Positions 1 through 6,812 of a stretch of 15,882 bases of DNA are shown here, in pieces (the stretch's first letter is position 1; the number at the start of each line of letters is the position of its first letter). The stretch comes from Profundicola sp051011115. GTDB lineage: Bacteria; Bacteroidota; Bacteroidia; Flavobacteriales; Weeksellaceae. The DNA is taken from assembly GCA_051011115.1 (NCBI GenBank), contig JBPCUN010000030.1:1-15882 (forward strand), read 5' to 3'. The translations under genes were made by a program, and so were the position numbers. A model generated the notes under the pieces. The model did no database searches. It saw nothing but the letters and a program-made list of their open reading frames with translations, and was not told the origin of the DNA.

Positions 1-337
1 CATTATCTGAGTCGTAACCTCTATGCGTTGCTAAATCAAATGCAACGGAAAGCCCCTTTTGTCCACCAGCTAAATTTCTCTTATAAAAAGCATTCGATTC
101 CTCTGCAGTAGAGAATCCAGCATATTGTCGTATGGTCCATGGTCTTCGAACATACATAGTAGAATAAGGCCCACGCAGATAAGGTGGAAACCCAGAAACA
201 AAGCGTTCGCTTAAATCTGGCGTCTTTTCATAAGCAGTTTGAATAGATAAACCATCTAATTCTTCATGCTGAATTTGGGGCGTATAATGTGGTATATTTA
301 AATTTAACGGAATGTTTGAAAAATCTTTACGTGCCAT
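1..337 (-). CDS. scpA: methylmalonyl-CoA mutase, large (catalytic) subunit, N-terminal part only
   Basis: Partial gene: it starts at ATG 337-335 and runs off the left edge after 112 codons. The enzyme is B12-dependent and interconverts methylmalonyl-CoA and succinyl-CoA in the cytoplasm, in propionate and branched-chain catabolism. Translating the minus strand gives the highly conserved family N-terminus: a GFPPYLRGPYSTMY segment, then RPWTIRQYAGFSTAEESN, then GQKGLSVAFDLATHRGYDSD. These residues form the entry to the substrate-binding TIM barrel, and the YAGFST stretch holds the tyrosine known to contact substrate in the family. The cobalamin-binding C-terminus is outside the window, so a fused or separate B12 domain cannot be judged. 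It lies downstream of the terminator of the next gene and so probably has its own promoter. The symbol mutB is also used. The family call is very secure; the subunit type is likely. Confidence 0.93.
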   Translation of the reverse strand, partial: MARKDFSNIPLNLNIPHYTPQIQHEELDGLSIQTAYEKTPDLSERFVSGFPPYLRGPYSTMYVRRPWTIRQYAGFSTAEESNAFYKRNLAGGQKGLSVAFDLATHRGYDSDN

Positions 338-433
338 TGGAAATTATATGCTTAGGTGTAAAATTACAAAAATCCCATGGAAATATATAACTAATTGTTT
401 GCCCGAAGTGTAAAGTTTAGACTTATTTAATTC

Positions 434-468
434 AAAAAAAACCTCCTACTTATTAAAAAGACAGGAGG
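434..468 (-). terminator. intrinsic terminator after the capB-like gene
   Basis: On the minus strand a CCTCCT arm (468-463) and an AGGAGG arm (447-442) flank a 15-nt loop. A run of eight T follows (441-434). It lies about 28 nt past the stop codon of the oxoamine synthase gene and separates that transcription unit from the mutase gene downstream. The stem is short but GC-rich, and the T-run is long. Confidence 0.7.
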
Positions 469-495
469 CTGTATTAATTATTGAAAGATTAAGAA

Positions 496-1755
496 TTACA
501 TTTGCTTGTATTCAATATCAATTTCTTCTGATTTTTCTCTATAGAATCCACCGGTTAATTTATCTCTTACGGCTTCAAAAGCAGCTAAAGTTTCATTGAT
601 TTCTGAATCTCCATGAGCTGCAGTAGGAATTAGCCTAAGTAAAATCATACCTTTTGGAATTACTGGATATACTACTATAGAAGTAAAAATACCGAAGTTT
701 TCTCTCAAATCCTTCACGAGTAAAGTACCTTCAATCGTATTTCCATCTAAAAACACAGGTGTTACACAAGTGTTGGTATCACCAATATTAAATCCTCTTT
801 CCTTTAACCCAGATTGTAGTTTGTTTACATTTTCCCAAAGTTTTGCTTTGATTTCTGGTCGTGATCTTAGTAATTCTAATCGCTTTAATCCCCCAATTAC
901 CATTGGCATCGTAAGTGATTTAGCAAAAATCTGCGAACGCATGTTGTATTTTAAATATCGAATGATTTCCTGATCTCCCGCAACAAAGGCACCAAATCCT
1001 GCCATTGATTTTGCAAATGTTGAAAAATACACATCGATTTTGTCTTGTACACCTTGCTCTTCTCCTGCTCCTGCTCCACGCTCTCCCAAGGTTCCAAATC
1101 CATGCGCATCATCTACTAAAAGCATAAAATCATACTTTTCCTTTAAAGCCGCGATTTCTTTTAGTTTTCCTTGTTGTCCTCGCATTCCAAATACACCTTC
1201 GGTAATCACTAAAACGCCTCCATTATTCTTTGCTGCAATTCGCTCTGCACGCACCAACATTTTTTCTAAACTCGCTATATCATTATGTTGATATGTAAAT
1301 CGCTTACCCATGTGCAATCGAACACCATCTACGATACAAGCATGAGAATCAATATCATATACAATCACGTCATCTTTACCAGCCAATGAATCAATGATTG
1401 AAACCATTCCTTGGTAACCGAAATTAAGCAAATAACAAGCTTCTTTTTCTACAAATTCCGCCAATTCTCGCTCTAATTGCTGATGCTTTTCCGTTTCTCC
1501 AGACATGGCTCTAGCACCCATAGGATAGAACATACCGTATTCTGCAGCGGCTTTAGCGTCAGTTTCTTTTACCTCTGGGTGATTACAAAGACCTAGATAA
1601 TCATTGGCACTCCAATACACTACTTCTCTTCCTTGAAAAGTCATTCTAGGACCTATAGGTCCTTCTAACTTTGGGAAAACAAAGTAACCCTCTGCATAAT
1701 CAGAAAATTGACCTAATGGTCCTGGTTGGTCTTTTATGCGTTCTCTTATATTCAT
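496..1755 (-). CDS. capB: alpha-oxoamine synthase, probable cysteate C-fatty acyltransferase (3-dehydrocapnine synthase, CapB-like)
   Basis: A 419-residue PLP enzyme of the alpha-oxoamine synthase family (AONS, KBL, serine palmitoyltransferase). These enzymes condense an amino acid with an acyl thioester and lose CO2. Family residues are visible: His138 in DIDSHAC (stacks on PLP), DDAHGFG at 215-221 (Asp binds the PLP nitrogen) and the Schiff-base lysine Lys249 in STFAKSMAG. It starts 7 nt after the stop of the upstream reductase gene. A cystathionine-synthase-like gene lies two positions upstream, which suggests a capnine (sulfonolipid) pathway in which this enzyme joins cysteate to a fatty acyl thioester to give 3-dehydrocapnine. 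The family is certain from sequence. The cysteate preference is inferred from the neighbours and from resemblance to the 419-residue form seen in flavobacteria. Serine palmitoyltransferase is the main alternative; a biotin or threonine-degradation role is less likely without bio or tdh genes nearby. Confidence 0.72.
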   Translation of the reverse strand: MNIRERIKDQPGPLGQFSDYAEGYFVFPKLEGPIGPRMTFQGREVVYWSANDYLGLCNHPEVKETDAKAAAEYGMFYPMGARAMSGETEKHQQLERELAEFVEKEACYLLNFGYQGMVSIIDSLAGKDDVIVYDIDSHACIVDGVRLHMGKRFTYQHNDIASLEKMLVRAERIAAKNNGGVLVITEGVFGMRGQQGKLKEIAALKEKYDFMLLVDDAHGFGTLGERGAGAGEEQGVQDKIDVYFSTFAKSMAGFGAFVAGDQEIIRYLKYNMRSQIFAKSLTMPMVIGGLKRLELLRSRPEIKAKLWENVNKLQSGLKERGFNIGDTNTCVTPVFLDGNTIEGTLLVKDLRENFGIFTSIVVYPVIPKGMILLRLIPTAAHGDSEINETLAAFEAVRDKLTGGFYREKSEEIDIEYKQM

Positions 1756-1762
1756 TCTTGTG

Positions 1763-2608
1763 TTATTTATTTAATTTTTTAATGTCTTTATAAAATACTT
1801 TGTCCAAAACTTTGGCAGGTAATCCATACATCGCTAATTTGAACATTATTTTTTTTGGCGCAATAACGTATCTGGCTTTAGGATTTTTTGCCTTAAAAGC
1901 TTTCCAAACTTTATTTGCAACAGTTTCAGAAGATAAACCAATGCGTTCAATTTCATCGACTGCGTCATCCAGTTTTGCAAAAATCTTTCCGTAGTCTGTA
2001 TCTACGTAAGGATTTTCACCTTTTTTTGCTTTGCTCCAAATATCCGTTTTGATTGGGCCAGGTTGAATAATCACCACCTGAACGCCATACAGCATCATTT
2101 CTCTGCGCAACGCATCATAAATAGCTTCAAGGGCATGCTTGGAAGAAGAGTAAGGACCTAGCATAGGCCTTGTCATCACTCCAGCCGTAGAACTAATCAC
2201 AAATAATTTACCTTTCTTTTTAGCTTGTTTGCTCGCTCCTAGCAATGGAAGACATTGTTGTGTTAGATTCACATTAGCAAATACATTAATCTCATATTGC
2301 TTTCTCAATTCCTCTATCGGCACATGCTGAATAGGACCATATTTAGCTACACCAGCATTATTTACAAAAACATCTAAAATTTCACCATTTAAGATATTTG
2401 TAATTTCTTGAATAGCTTTCTCTACCTTTTGAAAATCTGTAACATCAAAAATTAAGGGATGAAAAGTCTCTGGGTATTGTGCTTGAAGTTTATCGGCATC
2501 TTCTGGTTTTCTTACGCTTCCAAATACATAAAAACCTTCTTTCAAAAATCTTTCTGCAATGGATTTACCTATTCCAGATGAAACACCAGTAATGAATGCA
2601 TACATCAT
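1763..2608 (-). CDS. capC: short-chain dehydrogenase/reductase, probable 3-dehydrocapnine (3-ketosphinganine-type) reductase
   Basis: A 281-residue classical SDR. The Rossmann cofactor motif TGVSSGIG lies at 7-14, NNAG at 83-86, a catalytic serine at 139/140, and the YxxxK pair at Tyr153 and Lys157. There is no signal peptide. It lies between the cysteate-synthase-like gene (91 nt upstream) and the oxoamine synthase (7 nt downstream), so it probably reduces the 3-keto product of that synthase to the 3-hydroxy amino sulfonate, as KDSR-type SDRs do for 3-ketosphinganine. The substrate is inferred from context, since SDR sequence alone does not reveal it. Two consecutive ATGs (2608 and 2605) could start translation. 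A TACCTTTG promoter box and an inverted repeat lie just upstream, so this gene and its downstream partner may be transcribed separately from the first gene. Confidence 0.68.
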   Translation of the reverse strand: MMYAFITGVSSGIGKSIAERFLKEGFYVFGSVRKPEDADKLQAQYPETFHPLIFDVTDFQKVEKAIQEITNILNGEILDVFVNNAGVAKYGPIQHVPIEELRKQYEINVFANVNLTQQCLPLLGASKQAKKKGKLFVISSTAGVMTRPMLGPYSSSKHALEAIYDALRREMMLYGVQVVIIQPGPIKTDIWSKAKKGENPYVDTDYGKIFAKLDDAVDEIERIGLSSETVANKVWKAFKAKNPKARYVIAPKKIMFKLAMYGLPAKVLDKVFYKDIKKLNK

Positions 2609-2625
2609 TCTATTCTAAATTTTTG

Positions 2626-2633
2626 CAAAGGTA
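2626..2633 (-). promoter_or_regulatory. candidate promoter -7 box for the reductase and acyltransferase genes
   Basis: TACCTTTG on the minus strand matches the Bacteroidota -7 consensus TAnnTTTG exactly and lies 17 nt before the start codon. No TTTG or TTG was seen 19-20 nt upstream, so the -33 half is weak. One arm of an inverted repeat (2628-2675) overlaps it. Confidence 0.4.
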
Positions 2634-2675
2634 GGGATTAATCCATTAAATTGATTTAATCCTAGAAACTACCTT
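2628..2675. repeat. two-part inverted repeat between the capA-like and capC-like genes
   Basis: The outer arms AAGGTAG (2628-2634) and CTACCTT (2669-2675) enclose inner arms GGATTAA (2635-2641) and TTAATCC (2656-2662), giving 14 possible base pairs with a 6-nt bulge on one side and a 14-nt loop. GGATTAATCC at 2635-2644 is also a palindrome by itself. There is no T-run next to it on the minus strand, so it does not look like an intrinsic terminator. It could be an operator or an intercistronic RNA hairpin; its role is not known. Confidence 0.5.
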
Positions 2676-2699
2676 ATTATAATTAGTCTATACGCTGAT

Positions 2700-3722
2700 T
2701 TATTGAATTTTATGTATTTCACTAGACGGGGTTGGAGTATTGGTAAAACCTTGCTCTTCCATCCAATCGTCATTATAAACTTTTGAAATATACCTAGAAC
2801 CATGATCTGGGAAAATCACTACCGTATAAGCATCCTCAGGTAATTGATCTTTGTACTGCTTTAATGCTTGCATCGCAGCTCCACTGGTGTAACCACACAT
2901 CATACCTTCTTTTAAAGCAATTTCTCTTGTGGTATAGGCACTGTCTTCATCCGTAACTTTGATGAATTCATCAATAATTTCAAAATCTGTCGCTCCTGGC
3001 ACCAAGTTTTTACCCAAGCCCTCTATGCGGTAAGGGTATATTTCATTCTTATCTACCTCACCCGTTTCATGGTATTTTTTGATGATAGAACCATAAGCAT
3101 CTACCCCAATGACTTTAATATTCGGGTTTTGTTCTTTTAGATATTGAGCGGTTCCAGAAATAGTGCCTCCTGTCCCACTGGCTGCAATTAAATGCGTGAT
3201 CTTTCCATTTGTTTGACTCCAAATTTCTGGACCAGTGGTATGGTAATGTGCTTCAGGATTTTTTTTATTAAAGTACTGATTGATGTAAATAGAATTCGGA
3301 GTTTCTTCATGAATTCTTTTCGCTACTTCATAATAAGATTTTGGATCGTCTGCTGGGACATTCGCAGGACAGACATAAACCTCTGCGCCTAATGCCTTTA
3401 AATACGCTATTTTATCTGCTTTAGTTTTATCACTAACTGCCAAAATACAACGATATCCCTTGATTATGCTAATCATAGCTACAGAAAACCCAGTATTACC
3501 CGAGGTAGTTTCTACAATGGTGGAACCGGGTTTTAATAACCCATCTTTTTCTGCTTGTTCTATAATGTATAACGCAGTTCTGTCTTTGGTAGAATGTCCT
3601 GGATTAAAGGATTCTACCTTTGCGCAGACCTCTCCCGGAATGTCTTCTGCTATTTTATTTAATTTGATTAATGGTGTATTTCCCACTAATTCTAGAATAT
3701 TATGATAAGTTTTATTAGCCAT
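2700..3722 (-). CDS. capA: cystathionine/cysteine synthase-family PLP enzyme, probable cysteate synthase (CapA-like)
   Basis: A 340-residue fold-type II PLP enzyme. Numbered from the ATG at 3722, the PLP lysine is Lys46 in NPGHSTKDR, the substrate loop TTSGNTG is at 72-78, and the phosphate-binding loop SGTGGTISG is at 182-190. The stretch QYFNKKNPEAHYHTTGPEIW (149-168) resembles cystathionine beta-synthase more than CysK. The C-terminal CBS regulatory domains are absent. Two genes downstream lie an SDR and an oxoamine synthase, the set reported for capnine synthesis, where this enzyme makes L-cysteate from O-phosphoserine and sulfite. That substrate is inferred; plain cysteine or cystathionine synthesis remains possible. 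A TTG two codons further out (3728) could extend the frame, but the ATG at 3722 is the more usual start and gives the family's normal N-terminus. Confidence 0.7.
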   Translation of the reverse strand: MANKTYHNILELVGNTPLIKLNKIAEDIPGEVCAKVESFNPGHSTKDRTALYIIEQAEKDGLLKPGSTIVETTSGNTGFSVAMISIIKGYRCILAVSDKTKADKIAYLKALGAEVYVCPANVPADDPKSYYEVAKRIHEETPNSIYINQYFNKKNPEAHYHTTGPEIWSQTNGKITHLIAASGTGGTISGTAQYLKEQNPNIKVIGVDAYGSIIKKYHETGEVDKNEIYPYRIEGLGKNLVPGATDFEIIDEFIKVTDEDSAYTTREIALKEGMMCGYTSGAAMQALKQYKDQLPEDAYTVVIFPDHGSRYISKVYNDDWMEEQGFTNTPTPSSEIHKIQ

Positions 3723-3742
3723 GATCAATTCAAATTTCTATG

Positions 3743-3750
3743 CAAAAATA
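3743..3750 (-). promoter_or_regulatory. candidate promoter -7 box for the capA-like gene
   Basis: TATTTTTG on the minus strand fits TAnnTTTG exactly and lies 20 nt before the ATG at 3722. A TTG lies 14 nt upstream (3767-3765), which is closer than the usual 19-20 nt, so only the -7 half is convincing. Confidence 0.35.
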
Positions 3751-3807
3751 AGAAAATCATTGCTCAATAAAGGATGAGATATAACACTATTTTGTGTTGA
3801 TAGATAT

Positions 3808-4965
3808 TTAGTTCAATTTATCATACCAATAAGTAATAAGATTCTTTAAAGCTGGTGTTAATTCTACCCCTCTCCTGCTCATCATACGTTTTGCTACTTC
3901 ATAGGCTGATTCGAGATTGAATTTAGGTGAATCATGATTACCACCCCATGTGAAAGATTCAATTTGATTAGGTGGAAATCCGGACTTGAAGATATTGGCA
4001 AATATTCCTGTTACGGTTCCTGTATTGAACTGCGTATTAATGGCGGCTTTTGAATGATCACCCATCATCAAGCCACAAAATTGTAACCCAGTTTCTTCAA
4101 AATGTTTTGTGGAGTAATCCCATAACTTCACTTCTCCATAATTGTTTTTAAGATTAGAGTTATTGGTATCTGCCCCTAGATTACACCATTCCCCAATAAC
4201 ACTATTTCCTAAAAAGCCATCATGCCCTTTGTTAGAATAAGCAGTAAGAATGCTATTATTAACTTCACCTCCCACTTTGCACCATGGACCTATAGTGGTG
4301 GCACCATATATTTTAGCACCCATATTTAACTTCGCATGCTCACATAAAGCTAAACCACCTCTGACCATGCTGCCTTCACAAATTTCAGCATCATTCCCTA
4401 TATAAATAGGACCGTCTGTAGCATTTAATATAGCATATTCTACCTTGGCACCTTCTTCTAGGAATATATTTTCTGGAGCAATAATACCATTTGTACTAGA
4501 AATTGGTTGTGACTTCCTGTCTTTTGTAATTATATCAAAATCAAAACGCAGTGCATGATCATTATATAAGAATAAATGATACGGCCTTTCTATGTATAAT
4601 AATTCTGAAGTAAATGGCTTACGCTGAACGTGATTAAAATCAAATCCATCAATCTCCCCTCTATAAGCGATTATATTATCTTGATATTCAAGTGCCTCAC
4701 CAAATTCTAATGAAAGGATCTGATCTCTTAATTCTAGCGTAGGAAAATAGGAAGAATGAATAAATAGATTATCTGCAGCCTCGTCTAATGGAAATAATTC
4801 TTGAAGACAATAATCTGTAAAGTAGGAAATATCAGCCTCTTGTATAAGATGTTGCCAACGCTCTTTGAAAGTAAAAATGCCCATCCTTAATTCACCCGCA
4901 GGTTTTAAAAATGTTAAAGGCAATAAACTTTGTTGCTCTTGATTACAATATAAAATAACATTCAT
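3808..4965 (-). CDS. GlmU-like bifunctional protein of the Bacteroidota type (putative GlcN-1-P acetyltransferase / UDP-GlcNAc diphosphorylase)
   Basis: A 385-residue cytoplasmic protein. The C-terminal half (about 160-330) is a left-handed beta-helix made of hexapeptide repeats. It contains KGHDGFLG at 246-253 followed by GADTNNSNLKNNYG at 264-277. These align by eye with the GlmU acetyltransferase active site, whose catalytic histidine would be His248. The N-terminal half lacks the canonical nucleotidyltransferase GxGTRM loop. It has instead LKPAGELRMGI (20-30), the pattern of the alternative GlmU family found in Bacteroidota. The likely role is supply of UDP-GlcNAc or a related sugar nucleotide for peptidoglycan and LPS; whether the N-terminus still transfers uridylate is not evident. 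The gene lies downstream of the L31 gene, behind a terminator, and so is probably transcribed on its own. Confidence 0.78.
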   Translation of the reverse strand: MNVILYCNQEQQSLLPLTFLKPAGELRMGIFTFKERWQHLIQEADISYFTDYCLQELFPLDEAADNLFIHSSYFPTLELRDQILSLEFGEALEYQDNIIAYRGEIDGFDFNHVQRKPFTSELLYIERPYHLFLYNDHALRFDFDIITKDRKSQPISSTNGIIAPENIFLEEGAKVEYAILNATDGPIYIGNDAEICEGSMVRGGLALCEHAKLNMGAKIYGATTIGPWCKVGGEVNNSILTAYSNKGHDGFLGNSVIGEWCNLGADTNNSNLKNNYGEVKLWDYSTKHFEETGLQFCGLMMGDHSKAAINTQFNTGTVTGIFANIFKSGFPPNQIESFTWGGNHDSPKFNLESAYEVAKRMMSRRGVELTPALKNLITYWYDKLN

Positions 4966-4998
4966 AAGAAAGACTTTATGTTTCCAAACCTCTAAAAT

Positions 4999-5023
4999 AA
5001 AAAAATCCCGATAAATATCGGGA
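4999..5023 (-). terminator. intrinsic terminator after the L31 gene
   Basis: The arms TCCCGAT (5006-5012) and ATCGGGA (5017-5023) form a 7-bp stem with a 4-nt loop. On the minus strand the stem is followed by seven T (5005-4999). It lies 29 nt past the L31 stop codon. The plus strand has no T-run beside it, so it works for the minus strand only. Confidence 0.8.
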
Positions 5024-5052
5024 CCAAAAATTATTTATTATGAGAAAACAAT

Positions 5053-5307
5053 TTAATCTTTCTTAAACTTTTTATATTTATTTTTGAACTTATCAATACG
5101 TCCAGCTGTATCAACTAATTTCACCTTACCTGTATAGAAAGGGTGAGAGCTTGATGATATCTCTAGTTTAATTAATGGGTACTCTACGCCATCAATTTCT
5201 ATCGTATCTCTAGCATCTGCAGTAGATCGAGTTAAAAACACATCTTCGTTACTCATATCCTTGAAAGCAACCATTCTATAATTATCCGGGTGAATATCTT
5301 TTCTCAT
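5053..5307 (-). CDS. rpmE2: 50S ribosomal protein L31, type B
   Basis: An 84-residue ribosomal protein of the large subunit, recognised along its whole length: MRKDIHPDNYRMVAFKDMS at the start, then EIDGVEYPLIKLEISSSSHPFYTGK and VDTAGRIDKFKNKYKKF. The zinc-ligand cysteines of type A L31 are absent, which identifies the zinc-independent type B form. I place the start at ATG 5307 rather than the TTG at 5334. The family begins MKKDIHP or similar, an AAGGA ribosome-binding motif lies 4 nt upstream, and the TTG falls inside the gene's own -7 promoter box. The lysine-rich C-terminus is normal for the family. The gene is monocistronic between its own promoter and terminator. Confidence 0.96.
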   Translation of the reverse strand: MRKDIHPDNYRMVAFKDMSNEDVFLTRSTADARDTIEIDGVEYPLIKLEISSSSHPFYTGKVKLVDTAGRIDKFKNKYKKFKKD

Positions 5308-5331
5308 GACGTCCTTATTAAAATTGGAGTG

Positions 5332-5362
5332 CAAATATACAATTACTTTTTTATATTACAAA
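5332..5362 (-). promoter_or_regulatory. Bacteroidota-type promoter of the L31 gene
   Basis: On the minus strand TTTG (5362-5359) is followed after exactly 19 nt by TATATTTG (5339-5332), matching both halves of the TTTG / TAnnTTTG consensus. The expected transcription start lies near 5325, leaving a leader of about 17 nt with the AAGGA motif. Confidence 0.75.
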
Positions 5363-5377
5363 TCTTTTAAATTAATT

Positions 5378-5385
5378 TATATTTG
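5378..5385 (+). promoter_or_regulatory. candidate promoter -7 box for the beta-helix lipoprotein gene
   Basis: TATATTTG on the plus strand is an exact TAnnTTTG match 14 nt before the ATG at 5400. The -33 position is only loosely matched. That position overlaps the -33 element of the divergent L31 promoter, so the two units share a compact regulatory region. The leader would be very short, under 10 nt. Confidence 0.5.
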
Positions 5386-5399
5386 TAAAAACTATATTC

Positions 5400-6812
5400 A
5401 TGCTTAAAAGTTCTCTTCTATACCAATTCGTTTGTATTCTGATACTTATCTTCTTTACAATGAACACGTCCTGTAGAAAAGATTTAGAATTTGAACCTAG
5501 TGGAAACACAGCATTTCACTTTTCACAAGATACCGTATTTTTAGATACCGTATTTACAAAATCAAATTCAGAAACTTTTCTAGTCAAGGTATTTAATAAA
5601 ACTAGTACTGATTATTTAATTTCTAAACTTTATTTAAATCAAAAAGATAAGTCTCCATTTAGAATCAATGTGGACGGAAGAACAGGATATGAGTTTAATG
5701 AAGTAGCGCTAAGAGCGAATGATAGCTTGATGATTTTTGTAGAGATTGCATTAGGAGATAATAACAATGATTGGCTCGCAGAAGATGAGATTATGGTAGG
5801 TAATAAACAACAAATTAAACTATTAGCTGCCGTAGAATCTGCTATTTATCATTATCCCTCAAAAGATCAAGAAGCGAGCGAAATAACCAATAATACTGTT
5901 TGGACTCAAGACAAAGCACATATTATTTATGGAACCTTACAAATCAAAGAAAATAAAAAGTTAGAAATAGAAGCTGGAACGCGCATCTATATGCATCAAA
6001 ATAGTCGCTTGATTGTAGAAAAAAATGCAGCGTTAATAGCCAATGGATTAAATGATAAGAAAATTATCTTCAGAAGTGACAGGCAGACGACAAGATATGA
6101 TACGCTCCCTAAACAATGGAATGAAATAAAACTACTACCTGGAAGCAAATTTGAAGGCCATAATGTGCAAATTAAAGGAGCTAATAATGGATTGAACCTA
6201 GACCATGCTATGGCTAATCTGCGAAATGTAGAAATATATAATGCCGGATCCTCTGGAATTTTTAGCAATCATAGTGAAATTACAGGAAGAAATGTAGTAA
6301 TCTCTGACGCAGGAAATGCAAGCTTGAATATTGAAAACGGTGGTAAATATACTTTCTATTTTTCTAGTTTCGCTAATGAGGGTAAATCTGGCGTAGTTGG
6401 AGCTTCTGGTCCTAATATCCCTCTATATTTAAGTGATTATACTGCGATAGAAGGCCAAGAAATTACAAGCCCACTGCATGCAACTTTTATCAATAGTATC
6501 TTTTATGGAAGATATCCTAATGGCGCTATTTTAGATTTTAAGAATAAGAATCAAGCAGCCTACATTTTTGAATCTTGTGTAATTAAAAATGAAGATAAAA
6601 ATACCTTGGACTACGCTACCGATTCAAACTTTAAGAATATAATCACAGCGGATCCATTATTTACATCAACCATTTATAGTGATCAGAATTTAAGATTGAA
6701 ACCTGAATCTCCAGCAAAGCTAAAAGGAAACCCGCTATATATTAATGAGTCTCCTTTTGATCTTGATGGTATCAAACGTAACAATAAACCAAGCATAGGT
6801 GCTTACAATTAA
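5400..6812 (+). CDS. predicted outer-surface lipoprotein with right-handed beta-helix-like body, function unknown
   Basis: A 470-residue protein. The N-terminus has basic and hydrophobic residues (LLYQFVCILILIFF) followed by NTSC with Cys25. This looks like a lipoprotein signal with an unusual asparagine at -3. Residues 30-140 resemble an Ig-like segment and begin with DTVFLDTVF, encoded by a 13-bp direct repeat, a pattern I recall from other Bacteroidota lipoproteins. From about 170 to 440 there are short asparagine- and glycine-rich turns typical of parallel beta-helix (pectate-lyase-like) folds. The end, with DPLFTS, SPAKLKGN and GAYN, matches the C-terminal pattern of choice-of-anchor Q type proteins. 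No catalytic residues can be assigned. It may bind or process polysaccharide or act as an adhesin. It is divergent from L31 and convergent with rluD, overlapping that gene by 4 nt. Confidence 0.65.
   Translation: MLKSSLLYQFVCILILIFFTMNTSCRKDLEFEPSGNTAFHFSQDTVFLDTVFTKSNSETFLVKVFNKTSTDYLISKLYLNQKDKSPFRINVDGRTGYEFNEVALRANDSLMIFVEIALGDNNNDWLAEDEIMVGNKQQIKLLAAVESAIYHYPSKDQEASEITNNTVWTQDKAHIIYGTLQIKENKKLEIEAGTRIYMHQNSRLIVEKNAALIANGLNDKKIIFRSDRQTTRYDTLPKQWNEIKLLPGSKFEGHNVQIKGANNGLNLDHAMANLRNVEIYNAGSSGIFSNHSEITGRNVVISDAGNASLNIENGGKYTFYFSSFANEGKSGVVGASGPNIPLYLSDYTAIEGQEITSPLHATFINSIFYGRYPNGAILDFKNKNQAAYIFESCVIKNEDKNTLDYATDSNFKNIITADPLFTSTIYSDQNLRLKPESPAKLKGNPLYINESPFDLDGIKRNNKPSIGAYN

Noticed and set aside
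496..1755. Biotin-pathway 8-amino-7-oxononanoate synthase or glycine C-acetyltransferase for the oxoamine synthase gene
   Set aside because: No bio or tdh genes are nearby, and the tight link to an SDR and a CBS-like enzyme fits lipid synthesis better; serine palmitoyltransferase remains open and is stated in the feature.
3784..3797. AACAC/GTGTT hairpin between the GlmU-like gene and the capA-like gene
   Set aside because: The stem is 5 bp with a 6-nt loop and no adjoining T-run, so it is too weak to call.
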